In this document: positions 1-5,394 of the stretch, one piece after another
How the letters are laid out: every line of letters starts with the position of its first letter
Position numbering within the stretch: the first letter of the stretch is position 1
Source: Cellulomonadaceae bacterium
Lineage (GTDB): Bacteria; Actinomycetota; Actinomycetes; Actinomycetales; Cellulomonadaceae
Assembly (NCBI GenBank): GCA_031282935.1
Contig: JAITCS010000182.1
Coordinates: 1 to 7,715, forward strand
DNA: 7,715 bases
Reading direction: 5' to 3'
Notes under the pieces: generated by a model
Seen by the model: the letters and a program-made list of their open reading frames with translations, nothing else
Databases searched by the model: none
Told to the model about the DNA's origin: nothing
Translations under genes and position numbers: made by a program

Positions 1-342
1 GCCGAACCCGGCGCCCAAAGCGATGGCGATGAAGGTTATCCCGCCGGTCACGCCAATCCCGCCAAACAGCGATAACAGTAACCCGACAAAGAGGCCGAAC
101 CAGCCCCCGCTCATCGCGCCCGCAACCGCCACCCGGCCGTAGGACAACCGCCCGGTAACCCGTTCCACGGATTGCAGATTGGAACCCACAATAGTCACGT
201 GCTCCACCGGGAAATGCTCGGCAGTGAGGTAATGAACCGCCTGCTGCGCCTCGGCGTAAGTCGCGTACGCTGCCACCTGAGTGCCCGTGGGAGGCGACGG
301 CACGGGTGCAGAACGGGTCGCTTGCGGGCGGCTAAAGCTCAT
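1..342 (-). CDS. General-stress-type small membrane protein, YflT/DUF1269-like (3' end cut off by window)
   Basis: I translated this by hand on the minus strand: an ATG at 342-340 opens 114 codons without a stop to the window edge, so the C-terminus is missing. Residues 1-20 are a Pro/Ser-rich tail (MSFSRPQATRSAPVPSPPTG). Residues 22-62 form a small alpha/beta unit (QVAAYATYAEAQQAVHYL, then FPVEHVTIVGSNL), and the sequence ERVTGRLSYGRVAVAGA leads into glycine-rich hydrophobic stretches at about 73-95 and 97-114, likely membrane-inserted helices. This arrangement matches the small actinobacterial proteins annotated as general stress protein 17M-like (YflT) domain proteins. I recall them lying next to mrp and magnesium-transporter genes, and mrp is the divergent neighbour here. 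The molecular function of the family is not established. There is no convincing Shine-Dalgarno; TATAAA on this strand (356-351) ends eight bases before the ATG, so the mRNA may be leaderless. Confidence 0.8.
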   Translation of the reverse strand, partial: MSFSRPQATRSAPVPSPPTGTQVAAYATYAEAQQAVHYLTAEHFPVEHVTIVGSNLQSVERVTGRLSYGRVAVAGAMSGGWFGLFVGLLLSLFGGIGVTGGITFIAIALGAGFG

Positions 343-350
343 TGGGCCAG

Positions 351-358
351 TTTATAGG
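351..358. promoter_or_regulatory. Overlapping divergent -10 elements shared by the stress-protein gene and mrp
   Basis: The 21-bp gap between the two divergent start codons contains TTTATAGG. Read on the minus strand it gives TATAAA at 356-351, eight bases before the ATG at 342. Read on the plus strand it gives TTATAG or TATAGG at 352-358, five to six bases before the GTG at 364. Both spacings fit a -10 box whose transcript begins at or near the start codon, and neither gene has a clear ribosome binding site. I found no good -35 on either side. Promoter function is inferred. Confidence 0.35.
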
Positions 359-363
359 TTAAC

Positions 364-1299
364 GTGCGCTCTATGATCGAAGTGACGGCTGCAGAGCGGG
401 CGGCCTGGGCAGAACAGCTCGCCAATCGGCCCTCAAGGCACGCGGGTGCCGGAATTGGGGGCCATGAGCACAGTTTGGCACCAGGCGGGGCATCGGAAAG
501 CGACATTGAGGACGAGCCGACGGAGCCAGTTGACGAGTGGGACCTGGCCAGCGCGCAAGTTTTTGCGGTGGCCAGCGGCAAGGGCGGGGTGGGCAAATCC
601 ACCATCACGGCTAACTTGGCGGCCGCGCTGGCCCAAAAGGGCCTGAAAGTGGGCGTGTTGGACGCCGACCTCAACGGCTTTTCCATGCCGCGCATGTTGG
701 GGGTGCAAGGTGCCGCCTGCAAATCCGAGGGTTCCATCGTCGCGCCGGAGGCTCACGGCGTGAAAATGATGTCGCTGGGGATGTTCACCACCGGGCAGGA
801 GGCGGTGATCTGGCGCGGTCCGGTGATGAATCGGGCGCTGCAACAGTTCCTGACCGAAACCGACTGGGGTGATCTCGACGTGCTCTTCGTTGACCTCCCG
901 CCCGGCACTGGTGATGTTGCCATCTCAATCGCCAAACTACTCCCCCAAGCCGAAATTCTGCTGGTCACCACGCCGCAACTGGTCGCCGCCGAAGTGGCCG
1001 CCCGCGCTGGCGCCATGACTTTGCACACCCACCAGCGGGTGCGTGGGATCATTGAGAACATGGCGTACTTTGACTTGCCTGACGGCACCAGGATCACCCC
1101 GTTCGGGGAGGGCGGTGGCACTCAGGTGGCGCAGACCCTCACCAAACAACTGGGGCAACCCACCGAACTGTTAGCTCAGATTCCACTCAGCGACGAAGTG
1201 CGAAAAGGCAGCGATGCTGGTATTCCGGTTGTGATCAGTGACCCAGACTCTGCGCCCGCGCGCGCCGTGCAAACTCTCGCAAATTTGCTAGTAGAATAG
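364..1299 (+). CDS. mrp: Mrp/ApbC-type P-loop ATPase, iron-sulfur cluster carrier, lacking the usual N-terminal MIP18 domain
   Basis: This encodes a cytoplasmic Mrp/NBP35-family ATPase, a family that carries and transfers Fe-S clusters to apoproteins. The 311 residues show the deviant Walker A SGKGGVGKST at 71-80 (signature Lys73, Walker Lys78), DADLNGFSMPRMLG at 100-113, Walker B FVDLPPGTGD at 175-184, TTPQ at 202-205, and a C-terminal ENMAYFDLPDGTRITPFGEGGG at 231-252. The family's CxxC is replaced by LPDG, as in other actinobacterial Mrps. Those proteins usually run to about 380-390 residues with a MIP18/DUF59 domain in front. Here only about 65 acidic, low-complexity residues precede the ATPase, and a TAG at 355-357 blocks extension upstream. 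The start is either GTG 364 (possibly leaderless) or ATG 373 (308 residues); neither has a good Shine-Dalgarno. galK follows after 134 bp on the same strand. Confidence 0.9.
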   Translation: MRSMIEVTAAERAAWAEQLANRPSRHAGAGIGGHEHSLAPGGASESDIEDEPTEPVDEWDLASAQVFAVASGKGGVGKSTITANLAAALAQKGLKVGVLDADLNGFSMPRMLGVQGAACKSEGSIVAPEAHGVKMMSLGMFTTGQEAVIWRGPVMNRALQQFLTETDWGDLDVLFVDLPPGTGDVAISIAKLLPQAEILLVTTPQLVAAEVAARAGAMTLHTHQRVRGIIENMAYFDLPDGTRITPFGEGGGTQVAQTLTKQLGQPTELLAQIPLSDEVRKGSDAGIPVVISDPDSAPARAVQTLANLLVE

Positions 1300-1316
1300 A
1301 GACAATGCTCGCTTCC

Positions 1317-1406
1317 GTGGTTGAGCTTGGCGAGCCCCGGTGGTCGCCTGTCTAGACCCGGTGGTTGAGCCTGTCGAAACCACGGTGGCCGCCTGTCGAA
1401 ACCCCG
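1317..1406 (+). repeat. Four degenerate tandem copies of an actinobacterial dispersed repeat (GGTTGAGCCTGTCGAAACC type)
   Basis: The gap between mrp and galK holds four related units of 18-24 bp, mostly ending in CGGTGG: 1321-1343 (TTGAGCTTGGCGAGCCCCGG...), 1344-1364 (TCGCCTGTCTAGACCCGG...), 1365-1388 (TTGAGCCTGTCGAAACCACGG...) and 1389-1406 (CCGCCTGTCGAAACCCCG). The third is the best copy and is flanked by an inverted repeat, GTGGTT at 1361-1366 and AACCAC at 1378-1383, so it could fold as a hairpin in the transcript. Reverse-strand frames across it read WFRQAQPP and GFDRLNHR, peptides I recall from spurious actinobacterial ORFs over this repeat. Its role is unknown; no T-run follows, so it is not a standard terminator. 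Confidence 0.75.
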
Positions 1407-1423
1407 TCGAACCCGAAATTTGT

Positions 1424-1427
1424 AAGG
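1424..1427 (+). promoter_or_regulatory. Shine-Dalgarno that fixes the galK start
   Basis: AAGG lies six bases before the ATG at 1434. The open frame extends upstream to a TTG at 1365, but that extension is translated from the dispersed repeat and has no ribosome binding site, so the ATG at 1434 is preferred. Confidence 0.6.
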
Positions 1428-1433
1428 TACTCC

Positions 1434-2708
1434 ATGCTGGAAGTCGAATGGCTGACGCCCTGGTCGCGGCCCGAGGGGGCGGCGCGCACCCAGGAGCTTT
1501 TCCAAGCGCAATTCGGCATGGCGCCCGACGGAGTGTGGTCGGCCCCCGGCCGCATTAACCTGATTGGCGACCACACTGACTATGCGGGCGGGCTGTGTTT
1601 GCCCACCGCTTTGCCGCACCGCACCTATATTGCGCTCAAACGCCGCAACGACAACGAGATCCATTTGTACTCCGGGCAGGCCAGCGGCGACCCGGTTTGG
1701 CAGGCAGACATCTCGGAGGTCAAGCCCGGCATTGCAGGGTGGGGCGCCTATGTGGCCGGGGTGGCCAAGTCCTTGTTGGACGCCGGATATCGCCCCAAGG
1801 ACGGCGCGCTGGGTTTTGACGCCGCGATCAATTCTTGTATCCCTGTGGGGGCAGCCCTCTCGAGTTCGGCCGCCCTGGAAACCTCGGTGGCGGTGGCACT
1901 CTCAGACGTTTGGGATTTGGGGCTGGCCGACAACGATGAGGGCCGCACGGTTTTAGTGCAAATCTGCCAGAAGGCTGAGAACGAAATCGTTGGGGTGCCG
2001 TGCGGGCAACTCGACCAATCCGCCACGCTGCTCGCTGGCGCGAGCAAGGCCGTAAAGCTCGACTTCCGCCCCGGCGTGCCGCAATCCGATTTCGCCACAC
2101 GGGTGCCTTTCGATCTGGACAGCGCGGGTTTGGCGGTGTTGGTGATGGATTCCCGCGCGCCCCACAACCTCGGGGACGGGCAATACGCCGCTCGGCGCGA
2201 GGAATGTGTGCGGGCCGCCGCCACTTTGGGCGTCCGTTCGCTGCGAGATATAGGCTTGGAGCAGTTGCCTCAGGTGTTGGCGGATTTGAAACCGCGCGAC
2301 CCGTTTGGGCGGTTGCGGCGCCGCGTTCGCCATGTGGTCACTGAGAACGCTCGCAGTGCAGCCTTTATTGCGCTGGTGAGTCACGGCTTGGGCAGGGGCG
2401 GAGCACCAGATCAGGAAACGGCTTCGACCGTGGGGGCACTGATGGACGCCTCGCACGCCTCGTTGCGTGATGACTTTGAGGTGACGGTGCCGCAGACTGA
2501 CCTCGCGGTGGCCTCCGCTCGGGCTGCTGGGGCGTTCGGGGCGCGCATGACTGGCGGTGGGTTTGGTGGCTCAGCTATCGCGTTGGTTTCCCGCCGAGAT
2601 GCGGAGGCGATTGCGGCGGCGGTGCGGCACGGTTTTGCCACGGTTGGTTTCACCGCTCCGGCGTTCTTGCTGGCTCCCCCCTCACAGCCTGCCGGGCGTG
2701 ACAGCTAA
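1434..2708 (+). CDS. galK: Galactokinase (GHMP kinase family)
   Basis: This 424-residue cytoplasmic enzyme is predicted to phosphorylate alpha-D-galactose with ATP to galactose-1-phosphate, the first committed step of the Leloir pathway. The galactokinase signature GRINLIGDHTDY is at 39-50 (Arg40 equivalent to the catalytic arginine), the GHMP phosphate-binding loop VGAALSSSAALE at 138-149, CGQLDQ at 190-195 with Asp194 as the likely catalytic base, PHNLGDGQYAARREEC at 243-258, and the C-terminal GHMP motif GARMTGGGFGGSA at 369-381. The signature has Asp46 where most galactokinases have Glu (GEHTDY), a conservative change at a sugar-contacting position. The length is slightly above the usual 380-400. 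There is no galT or galE in the window. It may be co-transcribed with mrp across the repeat region or have its own promoter. It converges with the next gene, with ten bases between the stop codons. Confidence 0.93.
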   Translation: MLEVEWLTPWSRPEGAARTQELFQAQFGMAPDGVWSAPGRINLIGDHTDYAGGLCLPTALPHRTYIALKRRNDNEIHLYSGQASGDPVWQADISEVKPGIAGWGAYVAGVAKSLLDAGYRPKDGALGFDAAINSCIPVGAALSSSAALETSVAVALSDVWDLGLADNDEGRTVLVQICQKAENEIVGVPCGQLDQSATLLAGASKAVKLDFRPGVPQSDFATRVPFDLDSAGLAVLVMDSRAPHNLGDGQYAARREECVRAAATLGVRSLRDIGLEQLPQVLADLKPRDPFGRLRRRVRHVVTENARSAAFIALVSHGLGRGGAPDQETASTVGALMDASHASLRDDFEVTVPQTDLAVASARAAGAFGARMTGGGFGGSAIALVSRRDAEAIAAAVRHGFATVGFTAPAFLLAPPSQPAGRDS

Positions 2709-2718
2709 GAGAGCCAGG

Positions 2719-4146
2719 CTATTTGGCCGCAAGCTTTGCCAGCGGCACCCAGCCCTGGTGGCCGTCAAACGTGGTCTGATACCACTTGCCGGTGGAGTTC
2801 AGTTCCCCGAGCCGCAGTGCGGTGCCTTTCGGGATTGCCGTTATCTTGACGCCGCCATCCTCCGGGGTGGCGCGCAAGGACACGTCAGCGGTTACCTTGC
2901 GGGTGGTTTTTGACCACGCCTTGGTGTCCCACGGGCTGTATTTTTCGGGCGAATAGGCCGGGTTGTCCTTGGTGACTAACGACTGCTGGGCTTTCGCCAC
3001 TCGACCTGCGGCCTCCAACACGCACTTTGCGAAAGCTTTGTCGGTTTTCGCCTTGGCGATTACCGCATCCATTGCGACGGGCACGTCTTTCGCGGTGGCG
3101 CTGTATAGGACGATGTCAACCCCGGCGGAAATCGCCTTGATCGCGCGCTCGGCGGGGGTGTATTTCTGAACTTGGGTGGCCGCTGAAAGGTCGTCAGTGA
3201 TGATTACGCCCTCGTAACCAGCTTTGCGCAACAGCCCCACTGTCTTTGACGAGAACACCGCAGGGTTTTCGGAGTCGATGGCCGGATAGCTGGCCAGTGA
3301 CATCATCACCCAAGGCTTGAACCTGTTCTCGGATAACTGCTGTGCTAAATCGGTGAAAATCTTGATGGAATCGTCGCCAGCTTTAGTGTACTTGTCCGTA
3401 ACGTTCGCGGTGGTGTCGGTGTTGCTTGTTACCCGGCCCAGGCCAGGGAAATGCTTCAAGGTTGGGATAACCCCGGCGGCTTGCATGCCCTGAGCGAACG
3501 CCCCGGCTCCCGCCTCAACGCTTGATACGGTTTTGCCGTAATTTCGGGCATAGTAGCCAATCGGCTTGTTCTGTGCGGGTGCGACTTTGTCAACCAAATC
3601 TGCCACCGGCGCGAGGTTCACGTTGACCCCGGCTTTGACCAGTTGCGTGCCCCAAGCTTTTGCATCTGTAGCCAAACTCTTGTCACTGGTCTGCTTTACT
3701 GCGCTGGGGATGGTGCTAAACCCAGCGCCCTGCAGCACTCGCACGCTGCCGCCCTCTTGGTCGGTGGCAATGAGGAGATTGCCCGGTGTGCTGGCGGCTT
3801 TCTGGTACGCGGCGGTTTGTTTTGCGATTGCGGTAACTCCGGCGTTGGAGCGCCCATGCAGGAATACGCCGCCAACATGCCTATCCTTCAGCAATTTCAC
3901 AGTTGACGCAGATGCGGAGCTGCCCGCTGGAGTGCCGACCATGAAAAGCGCCCCAACTTGTTGCTCCAGCGTCCAATCCGCTACGGGGTTAGGGAGGGAT
4001 TCGGAGCCGCAGTGGCACATTATGAGCGCCAGTTCTTGATCCTGCTGAGGCGCGCCAACGGCGATGGATACGCCGCTCACCAGGTTAAATGTCAGCACGC
4101 AGGCAGCAACGCGTATGAAACGAGACTTCAAGGCTCTGGCGCTCAT
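2719..4146 (-). CDS. Secreted glycoside hydrolase family 3 protein (NagZ-like N-acetylglucosaminidase) with C-terminal SH3-like domain
   Basis: This 475-residue protein starts at ATG 4146 with GAGG (4157-4154) seven bases upstream. Residues 1-31 form a Sec signal peptide (basic n-region, then VAACVLTFNLVSGVSIAVGA), probably cleaved after VGA, so it acts outside the membrane. The GH3 N-terminal catalytic domain spans about 58-390: LEQQVGALFMVG at 60-71, ATDQEGGSVR at 127-136, NLAPVADL at 177-184, KHFPGLGRV at 231-239, and IITDDLS at 315-321, where Asp318 is the likely nucleophile. In NagZ the loop after KHFPGHG carries an Asp-Ser-His containing the catalytic His; here the corresponding stretch reads TSNTDTT with no His. 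Residues about 415-475 (VSLRATPEDGG..., GKWYQTTFDGHQGWVPLAKL) fit a bacterial SH3 domain, which often binds cell-wall peptides. Likely role: removing GlcNAc from wall fragments or polysaccharide; the exact substrate is not settled. Confidence 0.87.
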   Translation of the reverse strand: MSARALKSRFIRVAACVLTFNLVSGVSIAVGAPQQDQELALIMCHCGSESLPNPVADWTLEQQVGALFMVGTPAGSSASASTVKLLKDRHVGGVFLHGRSNAGVTAIAKQTAAYQKAASTPGNLLIATDQEGGSVRVLQGAGFSTIPSAVKQTSDKSLATDAKAWGTQLVKAGVNVNLAPVADLVDKVAPAQNKPIGYYARNYGKTVSSVEAGAGAFAQGMQAAGVIPTLKHFPGLGRVTSNTDTTANVTDKYTKAGDDSIKIFTDLAQQLSENRFKPWVMMSLASYPAIDSENPAVFSSKTVGLLRKAGYEGVIITDDLSAATQVQKYTPAERAIKAISAGVDIVLYSATAKDVPVAMDAVIAKAKTDKAFAKCVLEAAGRVAKAQQSLVTKDNPAYSPEKYSPWDTKAWSKTTRKVTADVSLRATPEDGGVKITAIPKGTALRLGELNSTGKWYQTTFDGHQGWVPLAKLAAK

Positions 4147-4231
4147 CGTTGATCCTCAACCTGACTCAGCCGTTTATTCGTCGGCTCCTTTCCCATAGCC
4201 TAGCGCACTATTAAAGGTTTCGCCAGGCAAA

Positions 4232-4242
4232 CACACAGTGTG
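4232..4242. promoter_or_regulatory. 11-bp perfect palindrome between divergent envelope genes (possible operator)
   Basis: CACAC-A-GTGTG is a perfect inverted repeat. It lies near the middle of the 168-bp region separating the GH3 hydrolase (start 4146, minus) from the M15 carboxypeptidase (start 4315, plus), so one regulator bound here could affect both genes. The rest of 4147-4314 holds the GH3 ribosome binding site (4154-4157) and the -10 candidate at 4303-4308. I saw no convincing -35 or -10 for the GH3 gene. A site this short can arise by chance. Confidence 0.25.
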
Positions 4243-4302
4243 ATTTTCAATCAGTTTCCGCAAACGGGGTGGGCCGCCGGGCAATCGGCGACTTTTGAGC
4301 GG

Positions 4303-4308
4303 TACAAT
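4303..4308 (+). promoter_or_regulatory. Candidate -10 box (TACAAT) placing transcription start at the GTG of the M15 peptidase
   Basis: TACAAT is followed by six bases (GGCGGG) and then the GTG at 4315, so a transcript starting seven bases downstream would begin on the start codon itself. No Shine-Dalgarno precedes this GTG. Leaderless mRNAs beginning at ATG or GTG are common in actinobacteria. No clear -35 is visible about 17 bp upstream (GGCAAT at 4280-4285 is poor). Confidence 0.45.
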
Positions 4309-4314
4309 GGCGGG

Positions 4315-5202
4315 GTGGAACGCAGCGACGCACGCCGATTGAGCATTGCCGCTGCCCTTGTCGTTATAGCGTTCGCGGGCGCCTGCACCTCGTCGCCTTC
4401 CGCAACCCAGCGCGGGGCTGAGCCTGTCGCTGTGCCTGTCGCAAACTTCTCCCCCGCACCCTCCACAGTTGGTTCCGGCAGCGGCGGTGCTATGGCCGAC
4501 GACGGTTCTTTGTCCGACGACGGTTCTATGGCCAACGGGGTTTCTTTGTCGGACGGCGTTTCGGGGCCGCGCGCGATTTCGGTGCAAGACGGGATGGCTA
4601 CCTTGCTTGACGAAACTCATTCCCTCACCGACCCCGCAAGCCCATGGGTAATCGTAAATAAAACCACCCAGCTCAGCCCGGACTACGCCCCCACCGATTT
4701 GACCACCCCGAACCTTCCCATCGCAGGAGGAAATGGCAGCCTCCGCCTCGATGCGGCCAACGCGCTCACCGCGCTGTCGAAAGCGGCCGAGGCCGAATTG
4801 GGCCAACCCTTGCAATTAGTGTCCGGTTTTCGGCCCTTCGATTATCAGGGCAACCTCTACCGCAATTACTTCGCCGAACACGGGCAAGAACGCGCCGACA
4901 CATTCAGCGCGCGCGCCGGGTTCTCCGAGCACCAAAGCGGTTTGGCTGCCGATGTCACCGAGGTGGGTGGTGACATGAACAATTTTGGGGCAACCGATTT
5001 GGGGCGCTGGACCGCCGAGAACGCGTGGCGATTCGGCTTCATTGTGCGCTACACCGAGGCGAACCGGGGCATAACCGGATACATGCCGGAGCCTTGGCAC
5101 TTGCGTTATATTGGCGAACCGTTAGCGAAGTATTATCACGGTTCGGGGGCGATCTCGCTGGAAACTCTCTTTGGCCTGCCCCCAGCTCCGAACTACAGCT
5201 AA
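4315..5202 (+). CDS. M15-family D-alanyl-D-alanine carboxypeptidase (VanY-like), probable lipoprotein
   Basis: This zinc peptidase is predicted to remove the terminal D-Ala from peptidoglycan stem peptides outside the membrane. From GTG 4315 it has 295 residues. The leader ERSDARRLSIAAALVVIAFAGAC has an arginine-rich n-region, a hydrophobic core and an AGAC lipobox-like end, with Cys24 the likely lipidated residue (position -3 is Ala instead of the usual Leu). A low-complexity Ser/Gly/Pro/Asp linker covers about 25-90. The catalytic domain shows VSGFRPFDYQ at 169-178, SEHQSGLAADV at 204-214 (His206 and Asp213 as zinc ligands), NAWRFGFIVRY at 236-246, and EPWHLRYIG at 259-267 (Glu259 catalytic, His262 zinc ligand), a complete M15B set. 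An in-frame ATG at 4240 would bury the signal peptide and lacks a Shine-Dalgarno. It diverges from the secreted GH3 gene, suggesting a shared role in envelope turnover. No VanR/VanS or other resistance genes are present, so the D,D-carboxypeptidase is probably housekeeping. Confidence 0.88.
   Translation: MERSDARRLSIAAALVVIAFAGACTSSPSATQRGAEPVAVPVANFSPAPSTVGSGSGGAMADDGSLSDDGSMANGVSLSDGVSGPRAISVQDGMATLLDETHSLTDPASPWVIVNKTTQLSPDYAPTDLTTPNLPIAGGNGSLRLDAANALTALSKAAEAELGQPLQLVSGFRPFDYQGNLYRNYFAEHGQERADTFSARAGFSEHQSGLAADVTEVGGDMNNFGATDLGRWTAENAWRFGFIVRYTEANRGITGYMPEPWHLRYIGEPLAKYYHGSGAISLETLFGLPPAPNYS
4492..4563 (+). repeat. 18-bp tandem repeat, four degenerate copies, in the lipoprotein linker
   Basis: Four six-residue units lie in tandem: MADDGS, LSDDGS, MANGVS, LSDGVS. 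At DNA level CCGACGACGGTTCT occurs exactly at 4496-4509 and again at 4514-4527, one 18-bp period apart; the later units have diverged. The stretch forms an acidic, flexible spacer between the lipid anchor and the peptidase domain. Because the period is a multiple of three, copy-number changes would alter linker length without a frameshift. Confidence 0.8.
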
Positions 5203-5300
5203 ACCGCAGGACCCTTTTGCGTTAATTTATGGTCACACCCCGCTGCTAGCCTGCGCTACTAGGTTGCCCAATCTGCTGCTGCGCCAGAAATTGGTTGTTT

Positions 5301-5313
5301 CACAGCCGCTGTG
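5301..5313. promoter_or_regulatory. 13-bp perfect palindrome upstream of the SNF2 gene
   Basis: CACAGC-C-GCTGTG is a perfect inverted repeat in the 192-bp gap between the M15 gene and the SNF2 gene. No T-run follows, so it does not look like an intrinsic terminator and an operator is possible. The gap (5203-5394) holds no other gene I can support; it becomes AT-rich from about 5340. Confidence 0.3.
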
Positions 5314-5365
5314 CGCAGTGTCAGCCATATCTGCCCTAGAATTCCAAAATAATATCCCTAATTGA

Positions 5366-5374
5366 TGCTAATGT
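5366..5374 (+). promoter_or_regulatory. Candidate extended -10 (TGC TAATGT) for the SNF2 gene
   Basis: TGC followed by TAATGT resembles an extended -10 and would start transcription near 5381, giving a leader of roughly 14 bases that just includes the ribosome binding site at 5384. A second -10-like hexamer, TAATAT, is at 5350-5355. Neither has a recognisable -35, and AT-rich DNA produces such hexamers by chance. Confidence 0.25.
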
Positions 5375-5383
5375 AAAACCAAT

Positions 5384-5389
5384 GGAGGT
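5384..5389 (+). promoter_or_regulatory. Strong Shine-Dalgarno (GGAGGT) selecting the TTG start of the SNF2 gene
   Basis: GGAGGT lies five bases before the TTG at 5395 and only two before the in-frame GTG at 5392, so TTG is better placed. An in-frame TAA at 5389-5391 rules out any earlier start. The ATGs at 5371 and 5382 are in other frames. Confidence 0.7.
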
Positions 5390-5394
5390 AAGTG

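Noticed and set aside
339..1158. Several minus-strand open frames opposite mrp
   Set aside because: All are antisense to a well-supported ATPase, are Arg/Pro/Ala-rich as expected from GC-rich shadow frames, and show no domain.
1365..1433. Longer galK start at TTG 1365, adding 23 residues
   Set aside because: The added residues (MSLSKPRWPPVE...) come from the repeat, no Shine-Dalgarno precedes the TTG, and ATG 1434 has AAGG at good spacing and matches the usual galactokinase N-terminus.
1176..1664. Minus-strand open frame of 162 codons between mrp and galK
   Set aside because: It lies antisense to the end of mrp and the start of galK, and its middle (WFRQAQPP, DRRPPGLAKLNHG) is translated from the dispersed repeat. 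No ribosome binding site or recognisable domain.
2706..2730. Bidirectional terminator between the convergent galK and GH3 genes
   Set aside because: Only a weak GCCA/TGGC pairing is visible in the ten-base gap and the adjacent coding sequence, with no T-run.
4174..4815. Minus-strand open frame of 213 codons opposite the M15 peptidase gene
   Set aside because: It is antisense to a gene with complete catalytic motifs, and its product is a low-complexity Arg/Gly/Val shadow (RQRNPVGHRTVVGQRTVVG) of the linker repeat.
4315..5202. Vancomycin resistance determinant
   Set aside because: The protein is VanY-like, but no ligase (VanA/B), VanH, VanX or two-component genes are present. M15 carboxypeptidases are ordinary in actinobacteria.
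5171..5365. Small plus-strand open frame of 64 codons after the M15 gene
   Set aside because: It begins inside the M15 gene in another frame, has no ribosome binding site, and its composition looks like non-coding DNA.
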